In this document: piece after piece, positions 1 to 6,488 of the stretch
How the letters are laid out: the number at the start of each line of letters is the position of its first letter
Numbering within the stretch: position 1 is the stretch's first letter
DNA from: CAZTGZ01 sp044339595
GTDB taxonomy: Bacteria > Bacteroidota > Bacteroidia > NS11-12g > UBA9320
Direction of reading: 5' to 3'
Assembly (NCBI GenBank): GCA_044339595.1
Contig: JBIIVF010000129.1
Coordinates: 1-6,782, forward strand
DNA: 6,782 nucleotides
Notes under the pieces: generated by a model
Databases searched by the model: none
Told to the model about the DNA's origin: nothing
What the model saw: the letters and a program-made list of their open reading frames with translations, nothing else
Made by a program: the position numbers and the translations under genes

Positions 1-2538
1 TCCAGTGGGGACTCCTTAGTAGATACTTTACAAAGTAACCAGTTTCTATGTCCGACGCAAGTAATGGATACCATAACAGGACCTGTATATAGCAATGCTC
101 AATATCAGTGGTACATCAAATGGGCCGGGCAGTCTGATTTTGAGTTAGATACAACAAATTCGGTTTCTTATTTTTACAAACCTTCAGTTGATACAACATT
201 TTATGTAAAAAGAATTGCGGTGATAGATCAGGGCTGTGACTATTTCAGCAATATCATCACAGTTCATAACTCAAAACCCATTAATACCATTACACCCAAA
301 TACCCGGCTAGTCCACTTTGCTATAACGGGGGCAATGGAAGTGATCCTGCCATGCCGGAAACAACCCTCGGTTATCAATGGATGATGAGTAAATGGAAAG
401 GCGGAATATGCGCATGTTATGACCTATTTACTAATTTGCCTACCGACACATTCAAGGATTTGAATTTAGGGAATGAAGATGTTCATTACAACAGAATTCT
501 GCGGATTGTCAGATTCGAACATTGCACGGATACCTCTGAAGTAGTTACAGTTTATTCTTCCGGTATAGACCTTCATCCTAAGAATGTCAATATTTGTTAC
601 GCTCTCGGCAACAATACGCATGTTTTTAAAGGAAGAATAAATTTGACAGGTTCTTTTTCTGAGAATATTTTGTGGCAAAATAAAAAGGGTGGCGGAGCGT
701 GGCAATATGTAAAAGACACCTTTTACACGACAAGCAATTTCGGATATGAATACACCCTTGATTCCAGCAGCACCAACGATTCCATCAAATTTGGTTGGAT
801 TACAAGCAGCGGAGGATGCGTAGATACCATTTGGAGTAGGGGGGCGAGAATTCAGAACGATACCGCCAAACCGAGTATATATACGCTTTTCACAGATGTA
901 AACATTGATGAATTTTTATCTGTTATGTATGGTGTGGGCGCTCATAATTCGAGTAATGCCCAGTTCAATTGGGAGGTAAAAGCTTCCGGGTACAATTATT
1001 GGACACCCATGCATGAAAATGCATCAACCATGACCATAGCACCCGTTGAATTCTGTCAAAATGGGAATACCTACCGTGTCATTGTTTCCAACGCGTGTGG
1101 AAGTGATACCTCTAACAATTCAGTGATGAGTGTTAATCAGATAATATTTGGCCAATGGTATGATATCTGGTTGAAAGACAGCCACAAAGATACTGCTGCT
1201 GAACCCAACACTTTTGTTGATCCGTACAACATAACCTTCGATATTTATCGCAGTCCTGATATCTGGAATTGTAAGGACAATTCATCCTGCGAAACACATC
1301 AAAATGCAGAATTTAAAACCCAATCGCCGAACTATGCCATGGTAAAAGTGCGAAACAAAGGTCCCCATGAAACCTCTCATGATAATTTGCGGGTGTATTG
1401 GACCCATTGCTCCACCGGTGAACTTTGGGATGCATCCTGGCTGGGTACAGATAAAAATCGCTTCTTTAACGCAGACAGCAACCGTTACTTTCCGTTAGGG
1501 GGAGAAATTACATCTTCCACAGGATATGAAATAGCCAATCTCGAATCAGGAGATAGTATCATCGTTAATATACCCTGGTATCCTCCCAATCCGGATTGGT
1601 ATTATTCCAAAGTCAATGGAAATCGAGTGTATGAACAAAATATTTGCGTTTGTCTATTGGCTCGTATTGAACAATGCGGCTATTATCCTTATGGAATGAC
1701 CACTGCTGAAGAACACGGACATAAAATTCACCACAACGCCATTGAAAACAACAACATAGCCACTAAAAACATTTCGATATTAAATGAGATAAATGGTGAC
1801 CAAGTGGTGAAGTCAGACTGGACCGGAGTAGGAAGAATGCAGGTGCCATGCGATTCCATTAGCTTGAGCTTAGTGCCTGAAAGTCCTGATTTTTTTGACC
1901 ATTGGAACCTTGAATTTATCATAGATGATACTATTGCGCATTTTTGGGATATATCTGAAAACGCCGGAAGCGGCTTTGTTCAGACTGACTCCAATACATT
2001 ATTTGTGGATGGTTCAGCGCTTTTTACCTTAAAGAGTATTTGCTTAGATTCAGGATTATTGGCATTTGTTAAAATCAATTTCATCTCCATAGATTCACCA
2101 TATCAAGTGCCCGAAGAGGTCTATGATATAGCACTTTTTCAAGAATCAAAAGTAGATTCTGCTTGGGAATATCAGGGAGGTGTGGTGTATCGAATCGACA
2201 ACGAGCAAGGGCAAATGAATCAAGGTCCGATGTACAAACGCAAACCGGAAACAATACAAACCCATTCGAATGAAACATTACCATTCGATTGGAAAATCTA
2301 TCCAAATCCGACTGCCGGATATGCCACCGTATCCATTACATCCGAAAAGGAAAGAGACCTTCAACTGCAAATTTCCGATGTATATGGAAAGGTAGTGGAA
2401 TCGATACCTACCCGGCTCAAACCCGGTCAAAATGAGATCACTGTCAATACTTTAGGCTTCGCCAATGGGACGTATTTCATTACCCTGCATGGAGCCGAGG
2501 GCAAATGGGTGAAGAAGTTGATGATTTTGAAAAATTGA
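1..2538 (+). CDS. Large secreted protein with Ig-like and CARDB-like modules and a type IX secretion C-terminal sorting tail (5' end missing)
   Basis: The frame is open from base 1, so the true start lies upstream; the ATG at 64 is internal. The visible part is 845 residues. Four beta-sandwich, Ig-like modules come first (about residues 35-90, 124-187, 222-290, 320-380). Each has an early core tryptophan (YQW, YQW, LWQ, FNW) and a late cysteine before a strand ending in TV or SV. Residues 388-595 match a CARDB-like module known from secreted Bacteroidota proteins: SPDIW, then YAMVKVRNKG, then VNIPWYPPNP, CLLARIE and NNNIATKNISIL. A further beta-rich stretch of unknown family follows (596-759). 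The end, 762-845, is a type A sorting domain: IYPNPTAG at 766-773, a GTYFITL strand and the final KKLMILKN. Proteins with this tail cross the outer membrane through the type IX system, and the tail is normally removed as the protein is anchored or released. No catalytic domain is visible, so a surface adhesin or matrix role is only inference. Confidence 0.9.
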   Translation, partial: SSGDSLVDTLQSNQFLCPTQVMDTITGPVYSNAQYQWYIKWAGQSDFELDTTNSVSYFYKPSVDTTFYVKRIAVIDQGCDYFSNIITVHNSKPINTITPKYPASPLCYNGGNGSDPAMPETTLGYQWMMSKWKGGICACYDLFTNLPTDTFKDLNLGNEDVHYNRILRIVRFEHCTDTSEVVTVYSSGIDLHPKNVNICYALGNNTHVFKGRINLTGSFSENILWQNKKGGGAWQYVKDTFYTTSNFGYEYTLDSSSTNDSIKFGWITSSGGCVDTIWSRGARIQNDTAKPSIYTLFTDVNIDEFLSVMYGVGAHNSSNAQFNWEVKASGYNYWTPMHENASTMTIAPVEFCQNGNTYRVIVSNACGSDTSNNSVMSVNQIIFGQWYDIWLKDSHKDTAAEPNTFVDPYNITFDIYRSPDIWNCKDNSSCETHQNAEFKTQSPNYAMVKVRNKGPHETSHDNLRVYWTHCSTGELWDASWLGTDKNRFFNADSNRYFPLGGEITSSTGYEIANLESGDSIIVNIPWYPPNPDWYYSKVNGNRVYEQNICVCLLARIEQCGYYPYGMTTAEEHGHKIHHNAIENNNIATKNISILNEINGDQVVKSDWTGVGRMQVPCDSISLSLVPESPDFFDHWNLEFIIDDTIAHFWDISENAGSGFVQTDSNTLFVDGSALFTLKSICLDSGLLAFVKINFISIDSPYQVPEEVYDIALFQESKVDSAWEYQGGVVYRIDNEQGQMNQGPMYKRKPETIQTHSNETLPFDWKIYPNPTAGYATVSITSEKERDLQLQISDVYGKVVESIPTRLKPGQNEITVNTLGFANGTYFITLHGAEGKWVKKLMILKN
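1162..1785 (+). other. CARDB-like module inside the secreted protein
   Basis: Residues 388-595 of the visible protein form a unit I recognise from other secreted Bacteroidota proteins, although I cannot name an exact Pfam entry with certainty. The recurring marks are SPDIW near the start, a PNYAMVKVRNKG strand, a YW pair, a GGEI segment, PWYPPNP, CLLARIE and a closing NNNIATKNI. The KVRNKG strand resembles the (V/Y)xVxNxG signature of CARDB adhesion-type beta-sandwiches. The WNCKDNSSC segment adds two cysteines close together, which could form a disulfide after export. Confidence 0.6.
2284..2535 (+). other. Type IX secretion sorting domain (type A, Por tail) coding segment
   Basis: This is the last 84 residues of the preceding protein. 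It begins FDWKIYPNPTAG, the typical first strand of the TIGR04183 family. It continues through a LQISDVYGKVV strand, a KPGQNEITVNT strand and NGTYFITLHG, and ends with the basic-hydrophobic KKLMILKN. Order and spacing fit the family well. Its presence implies the genome encodes a type IX secretion system, although none of the core genes (porT, sov, gldK-N) is in the window. Confidence 0.93.
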
Positions 2539-2565
2539 AATAATAAATCAGATAACATACATTTG
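2535..2565 (+). promoter_or_regulatory. Bacteroidota-type promoter for the DUF6958-like gene
   Basis: A perfect TAnnTTTG -7 box (TACATTTG, 2558-2565) sits 20 bases downstream of a TTG -33 element (2535-2537), the spacing used by the primary sigma factor of Bacteroidota. Transcription would start near 2569-2572, leaving a leader of about 12-15 bases before the ATG at 2584. The -33 element overlaps the stop codon of the upstream gene, so the small gene probably has its own transcript despite the 45-base gap. Both elements are read directly; activity is inferred. Confidence 0.6.
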
Positions 2566-2583
2566 ATTCAAGATTATCTATCC

Positions 2584-2859
2584 ATGCCAAAAATCCTCAC
2601 ACTTCATCCGGAAGGTAAAAATGGAGTGAACATTGATCTGGAAAAATACGAATCTGTGAAAGACACTATTCTATTTTACCTGATCCGACACCCGAATATT
2701 ACCTTTACTGAACTGAATCAAGGGTGCACAGAAATGCTCCGTAATCAATTCGATGGAGTTATCGGATGGTACGTGATTACGGTTCAAAAAGACCTCGAGG
2801 CACGCGGCATTATTTTTCGAAGAAAGGAAAAAGGGAAAGTCCTACTTTCCCTTTCTTAA
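2584..2859 (+). CDS. Small DUF6958-like protein (91 aa), possible winged-helix fold
   Basis: This is a 91-residue soluble protein of unknown function. It opens with KILTLHPEGKNGVNIDLEKYESVK and continues with a helix, ITFTELNQ, GWYVITVQKDLEARGII and a basic tail. I recall the same order (LHPEGK-G-NI---KY, then FTEL, then WYV-TVK-DLEARG-I) in the family named DUF6958. That assignment is from memory. The helix-helix-helix-strand look with a late LEARGII--R--- wing suggests a winged-helix fold, but no DNA contact or partner can be shown. I chose the ATG at 2584 over an in-frame TTG at 2563, because that TTG lies inside the -7 promoter box and could not be in the mRNA. No Shine-Dalgarno sequence is present, as is usual in this phylum. 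The last codons form one arm of a terminator hairpin. Confidence 0.75.
   Translation: MPKILTLHPEGKNGVNIDLEKYESVKDTILFYLIRHPNITFTELNQGCTEMLRNQFDGVIGWYVITVQKDLEARGIIFRRKEKGKVLLSLS
2830..2854. terminator. Bidirectional terminator hairpin shared by two convergent genes
   Basis: A perfect 10-base inverted repeat (AAAGGGAAAG, loop TCCTA, CTTTCCCTTT) lies between the ends of two convergent genes. On the minus strand the second arm runs into TTTTT followed by CC, so it looks like an intrinsic terminator for fhs, about 10 bases past the fhs stop. On the plus strand the tail is only CTTTCTTAAA, so termination there is less certain. The whole hairpin lies within the last codons of the plus-strand gene. 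Confidence 0.6.
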
Positions 2860-2864
2860 ACATA

Positions 2865-4550
2865 TCACGACAACCCCGAAATCTTGCCATTCTGATCGAT
2901 GGTCATGCCTTCGGATGCTGGAACTGCTGGTAATCCGGGCATGCGCATCATATTGCCTAAAATTGGTATCACAAATCCGGCGCCGGAAGCAAATTCAAAC
3001 TCCCGAATGGTGATGTTAAAACCGGTAGGACGGCCAATGAGCTTTTCATTGTCTGAAAATGATTTTTGGGTTTTGGCCATACACACGGGCAGGGTGTTCA
3101 ATCCGAGTTGCTCGATGGTTTTCAATCCTTGCAATGCTTCAGCTGCGTATTCAACCCCATCAGCACCGTAAATTTCGCGGGCTATGGTGGCAATCTTTTC
3201 TTTTACGGGTATGTTCCAGTCGTACAAAGGTTTGAAATTCGGATTTCCATTTTCAACTTCATTCACTACTGCTTCTGCCAAATCCGTCATGCCGGCACCT
3301 CCTTGAGCAAATCCACTCGCTAAAATGGCTTTTACGCCCACTTCGCTGCACTTTTGCTGCACGAATGCTACTTCTTCATCGCTGTCCGTCGGGAAGGCGT
3401 TGATGGCAACCACGGGATTCAACCCGAATTTCTTACAATTTTCGATGTGTTTGGCCAAATTCTGATATCCCAGGGTCACACGTTCGAGATTCGGGGCGTT
3501 GTATTCCTCCGGTTTTGCACCACCGTGGTGTCTGAGGGCACGAATGGTGGCCACCAGAACAATGGTTTTAGGGGCCAGTCCCGCAGAAACACATTTGATG
3601 TCCATAAACTTCTCAGCTCCTAAGTCTGCTCCGAATCCGGCTTCAGTTATTACATAATTGGATAGGGAAAGTCCCATTTTGGTGGCCAGAATGGTGTTGG
3701 TGCCTTGGGCGATGTTGGCAAAAGGGCCGCCATGGATGATGCATGGATTGTTCTCTAGTGTCTGCACCAAATTCGGTTTGATGGCATCTTTTAGGAGGAT
3801 GGCCATGGCATTTTCTGCATTCAAATCACGGGCATAAATCGGTTTTTTGTCGAACGTGAATCCCACAAAGATGTTTCCCAACTTGGTTTTTAAGTCTTCG
3901 AAATTCTTGGCCATACACAAAATGGCCATGACTTCTGATGCCGCAGTAATGTTGAATCCGTCTTGACGAGGAACGCCATTTCCGGTCCCTCCCAATCCGA
4001 TCACGATGTCACGCAATGCCCGGTCATTCATGTCCATCACTCGTTTCCAAACGATAGTTCTGGGGTCAATACCCAAATTTCTGCTTTTGCTTTGGATGTT
4101 GTTATCGATCAGCGCTGCCAAAAGGTTGTTGGCTTTCTCTATAGCACCGAAGTCTCCGGTAAAATGCAAATTGATGTCTTCCATCGGCACCACCTGTGCA
4201 TATCCACCACCTGCGGCACCTCCTTTGATTCCGAAAACCGGTCCCAAAGATGGTTCACGCAATACGGCCATGGCTTTTTTGCCAATTTTATTCAATCCTT
4301 CCACCAATCCGATGGAGGTCGTTGTTTTGCCTTCACCGGCAGGAGTAGGGGTGATGGCAGTTACTAAAATGAGGTGATTTTTGGCAATTTGGGCTTCATT
4401 GATCAGGTCGAGCGGAAGTTTGGCTTTGTATTTTCCGTACATCTCCAGACGATCTTCATCGATGCCCAATTTTGCGCCTATTTCTCTGATATGGTGCATG
4501 TTGGCTTTTTGAGCGATCTCAATGTCGCTGGGGAAATTTGATGAAATCAT
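2865..4550 (-). CDS. fhs: Formate-tetrahydrofolate ligase (formyltetrahydrofolate synthetase)
   Basis: It joins formate to tetrahydrofolate using ATP, giving 10-formyl-THF for purine, fMet-tRNA and one-carbon metabolism in the cytosol (EC 6.3.4.3). The family marks are all present, numbered from the ATG at 4550: the ATP-binding loop TPTPAGEGKTTTS at about 68-79, the first family signature running from GIKGGAAGGGYAQV to NLHFTGD at 107-133, IIHGGPFANIAQGTNT near 271-286, and the second signature VATIRALRHHGG at 333-344. At 561 residues it has the usual length and is intact. An in-frame TTG at 4559 would add three residues. I prefer the ATG because the likely transcription start falls at about 4560-4563, so a TTG start would have almost no leader. 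The stop is TGA. No folD, glyA or glycine-cleavage gene is beside it; it stands alone between divergent and convergent neighbours. Confidence 0.97.
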   Translation of the reverse strand: MISSNFPSDIEIAQKANMHHIREIGAKLGIDEDRLEMYGKYKAKLPLDLINEAQIAKNHLILVTAITPTPAGEGKTTTSIGLVEGLNKIGKKAMAVLREPSLGPVFGIKGGAAGGGYAQVVPMEDINLHFTGDFGAIEKANNLLAALIDNNIQSKSRNLGIDPRTIVWKRVMDMNDRALRDIVIGLGGTGNGVPRQDGFNITAASEVMAILCMAKNFEDLKTKLGNIFVGFTFDKKPIYARDLNAENAMAILLKDAIKPNLVQTLENNPCIIHGGPFANIAQGTNTILATKMGLSLSNYVITEAGFGADLGAEKFMDIKCVSAGLAPKTIVLVATIRALRHHGGAKPEEYNAPNLERVTLGYQNLAKHIENCKKFGLNPVVAINAFPTDSDEEVAFVQQKCSEVGVKAILASGFAQGGAGMTDLAEAVVNEVENGNPNFKPLYDWNIPVKEKIATIAREIYGADGVEYAAEALQGLKTIEQLGLNTLPVCMAKTQKSFSDNEKLIGRPTGFNITIREFEFASGAGFVIPILGNMMRMPGLPAVPASEGMTIDQNGKISGLS

Positions 4551-4566
4551 GGTATACAATTTTGTT

Positions 4567-4574
4567 CAAACTTA
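4567..4574 (-). promoter_or_regulatory. Promoter -7 box for fhs
   Basis: Read on the minus strand this is TAAGTTTG, a perfect TAnnTTTG box, ending 16 bases before the fhs ATG. I find no good TTG -33 element 19-21 bases further upstream, so the promoter may be weak or need help. The predicted leader is only about 10-12 bases, too short for a folate riboswitch. Confidence 0.45.
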
Positions 4575-4665
4575 GAATATAATTTGAATATTTCTGTCGG
4601 CTCGAAGATTTAGAATCAATCAATTTTTCGTGCAAGAAGTAGATAAAGATTTGTTGAAAAATGTG

Positions 4666-4673
4666 TATATTTG
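4666..4673 (+). promoter_or_regulatory. Promoter -7 box for the DUF6089 gene
   Basis: TATATTTG matches the TAnnTTTG consensus and lies 33 bases before the ATG at 4707, giving a leader of roughly 27-29 bases. The nearest TTTG upstream (4650-4653) is only 12 bases away, shorter than the normal 19-21, so the -33 element is missing or poor. The rest of the 156-base divergent gap is AT-rich and shows no clear operator. Confidence 0.42.
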
Positions 4674-4706
4674 TTCAACTACTATAAGTACTGAAATCAA
4701 AGCGGT

Positions 4707-5636
4707 ATGAGAGATCTCAGAGCACATGCTTTTCTTTCCTGTTTGTTCTTACTAATGATGCATTCAAAGGGGATGGGGCAAGCGGGATTTACTCCGCGAT
4801 CATATTATGAATTGCGAGTATCTGCCGGTCCTTCTTTGTTTTTTGGCGATTTGGGAGGGTCTAATGGCAATGGAAAACGTGCTTTTTTTGATCTTGATCC
4901 GGGGTCATTTGGTCCATGTGCCGGGATAGGGCTTAAATTTAATGTGTTACCCTCTATTTCAATTCGGGGGGATATCAATTATTCACAGCATAGTGGCGAT
5001 GATGCTGAATCGGAAAATAAAGACCGGTTTACAAGAAATCTGAGTTTCAGAACCAACCTGACCGAAATAGCTGCCACGGCAGAAGTTAGACTGATTGATT
5101 TATCGAGATGGCGTCGATTCAGCAAACGGTCAGGTATTTTGTATCTTTTTACCGGAATCGGTATGTTCTGGTTTGATCCTCAGGCAGAATACGACGGAGA
5201 GTGGTACCACCTTCAGCAATTGGGCACAGAAGGGCAGGGCTTAACCGGTAATCCTGATTTCTATTCCAGAGTTTCTTATTCCATTCCTTATGGATTGGGG
5301 ATTCAGCGTGCACTCGGAAAAAAAAGCGCACTCGGCATAGAATTAGCCATGCGCAAATCGTTTACAGATTATATTGATGATGTGAGCGGAAGCTATGGCG
5401 ACAAAGAAGCCATACGCGCCGAAAGAGGGGATGTGGCTGCAGCACTCAGCGACCGTAGCCTTGGTGAACCCCGCAATCGTAAAGGCAATTTGCGTGGTAA
5501 TCCAAATCAAAACGACAATTTCTCTTTTATGCAGGTAACCTATTCAAGGTCCATTGGGAACAAAAAAACGGTCTGGAGCAGAAAAAAACGTGGCTACAAA
5601 TCTATGGATGGAAACCGGAAATGTCCGGAGTGGTAA
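4707..5636 (+). CDS. DUF6089-family outer-membrane beta-barrel protein (PorG-like)
   Basis: This is a 309-residue exported protein. Residues 1-25 look like a Sec signal peptide (basic start, hydrophobic AFLSCLFLLMM, a likely cut near GMGQ/A). The mature part alternates short amphipathic strands, as in an outer-membrane barrel. Family marks are YYELRVSAGPSLFFGDLGG (33-51, the typical first strand with GDLG), GIGMFWFDPQAEYDGEWY (150-167), LGTEGQG (172-178), the IPYGLGIQ strand (193-200), TDYIDDVSGSY (220-230), LSDRS (247-251), RGNP and the closing CPEW. I recall this set from DUF6089, a Bacteroidota family that also takes in the type IX secretion component PorG; this copy is longer than typical PorG, so calling it porG would be unsafe. 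It is divergent from fhs and has its own -7 box. Its exact role is unknown. Confidence 0.82.
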   Translation: MRDLRAHAFLSCLFLLMMHSKGMGQAGFTPRSYYELRVSAGPSLFFGDLGGSNGNGKRAFFDLDPGSFGPCAGIGLKFNVLPSISIRGDINYSQHSGDDAESENKDRFTRNLSFRTNLTEIAATAEVRLIDLSRWRRFSKRSGILYLFTGIGMFWFDPQAEYDGEWYHLQQLGTEGQGLTGNPDFYSRVSYSIPYGLGIQRALGKKSALGIELAMRKSFTDYIDDVSGSYGDKEAIRAERGDVAAALSDRSLGEPRNRKGNLRGNPNQNDNFSFMQVTYSRSIGNKKTVWSRKKRGYKSMDGNRKCPEW

Positions 5637-5953
5637 TTGGTTGGAACCGCATAACAGGTGAATCTACCTGAACAAACTGACCCATCGATTGGTCACGAAA
5701 ATAATACCCGTAAAATGGCACACGCTTTCAAATCATTATTTCATAAGGTCTTATTTTTAATTTCAAAAGAAGCTCCCACTAAGAATAAATAAGCATTTAT
5801 GGTCTGCAATTACTCGATCAGCCGATGTCCTCTGCCATATTAAACCTCATTTCATTCCTTTAAAAATTGCTCTTTTACCCAACCGACCTTACTAGGTGCG
5901 GGATATAAATAAGAATCAAGGCAGAAGTGCCCCAGACTACTTTTACCCAATCT
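5637..5953. other. Gap of about 317 bases with no convincing gene
   Basis: This lies between the ends of two convergent genes. Every frame is broken by frequent stops. It holds two small hairpins just after the DUF6089 stop (CAGGT/ACCTG at 5655-5670 and TGACC/GGTCA at 5678-5695). There is also a near-palindrome followed by a T-run (ATAAGGTCTTAT then TTTT, 5743-5758), the best but still weak candidate for a plus-strand terminator. Other contents are a direct repeat near the right end, a 25-codon ATG frame at 5715-5792 (+), and a 31-codon startless frame on the minus strand (about 5869-5970). None is strong enough to call a gene. Confidence 0.6.
5872..5950. repeat. 11-base direct repeat CTTTTACCCAA, two copies 68 bases apart
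   Basis: The copies are at 5872-5882 and 5940-5950. Read on the minus strand both fit GnTTGGGTAAAAG, extending the match to 12 of 13. They flank a 57-base segment just beyond the stop of the PH-like gene. They could come from slippage or an old deletion or insertion, or from chance in AT-rich DNA. Confidence 0.4.
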
Positions 5954-6436
5954 TCAATCCCTTTTACCTTCTAATTTTTCCTTCATCTCATCCGGTTTTT
6001 GGGTTCCGATGAGGATAGTTTTTCCATTTTTTCTTGAGATCAATAGGCCGATGTTTCCGCTGACATTATATGCCATTCCTTTTCTGCCGAATCGAACGCC
6101 CCATCCTCCGTAATCAATGATGGGTCTGTAAGTGATGACCTCCATTTTTTCTATGTCAGAACGAAGGATGGTTTTGAAACGAGTTTGGAAAGGATAAAAA
6201 CGATAGCGAATCTCACGGTCATCGATTTCGGTGATCAATCTAGTGGATTGAAACAGGATAAAAATAATCAGGTATAAAAGAATGAAGAAGATAAGTAATC
6301 CATCGGGAGCCGGGTTGTTTCCAAAGGGTATTTTATAGAGTAATTGCTGAACGGATACATAAATGCATAGACCAATGCCTGAATAAAACATCAATTGTAG
6401 CCACCACTGATCGAATTTTTGACTTTCTTTAAACAT
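5954..6436 (-). CDS. Two-helix membrane protein with a PH-like domain (DUF6141-like)
   Basis: This is a 160-residue protein of unknown function, probably in the inner membrane. Residues 13-34 (LQLMFYSGIGLCIYVSVQQLLY) and 46-65 (GLLIFFILLYLIIFILFQST) are two membrane helices. Residues about 70-155 form a beta-rich cytosolic domain like the bacterial PH fold: ITEIDDREIRYRFYPFQ, a linking segment around SDIEKMEV, YGGWGVR (109-115), AYNVSGNIGLLI, KTILIGTQKP (139-148) and a closing helix. I recall this order (REIRYRF-PF, YGGWG-R, YNVSGN-GL, IGTQKP) from DUF6141; the name is from memory. Length fits and the gene appears intact. The ATG at 6436 is preceded by A/T-rich bases without a Shine-Dalgarno sequence. 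It follows the receptor gene on the same strand after 52 bases, so co-transcription is plausible. Confidence 0.78.
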   Translation of the reverse strand: MFKESQKFDQWWLQLMFYSGIGLCIYVSVQQLLYKIPFGNNPAPDGLLIFFILLYLIIFILFQSTRLITEIDDREIRYRFYPFQTRFKTILRSDIEKMEVITYRPIIDYGGWGVRFGRKGMAYNVSGNIGLLISRKNGKTILIGTQKPDEMKEKLEGKRD

Positions 6437-6488
6437 GTAAATTGAAGTAAAGTCGCAAGGTACATTTTCTGTCTCAAAGGCAGAAGGA

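Noticed and set aside
64..66. ATG at 64 as the start of the secreted protein
   Set aside because: The frame is open back to base 1, there is no signal peptide after this ATG, and it would cut into the run-up to an Ig-like module.
466..2305. Minus-strand frames of 64-79 codons opposite the secreted protein
   Set aside because: They are antisense to a coherent multi-domain gene and contain no recognisable motif.
2899..4377. Several plus-strand reading frames of 85-134 codons opposite fhs
   Set aside because: They lie antisense within a full-length, highly conserved fhs gene and show no family features; they are shadows of its codon pattern.
4551..4566. Folate riboswitch ahead of fhs
   Set aside because: The predicted leader is about 10-12 bases, far too short for a structured folate-binding RNA, and no such fold is seen upstream.
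4614..4625. Short AATC tandem repeat
   Set aside because: It has fewer than three full units in AT-rich intergenic DNA and is not distinguishable from chance.
5149..5331. 60-codon minus-strand frame within the DUF6089 gene
   Set aside because: It overlaps conserved family motifs on the other strand and has no features of its own.
5655..5695. Two 5-base stem-loops after the DUF6089 stop as an intrinsic terminator
   Set aside because: The stems are short and no T-run follows either one, so they were only mentioned in the gap description.
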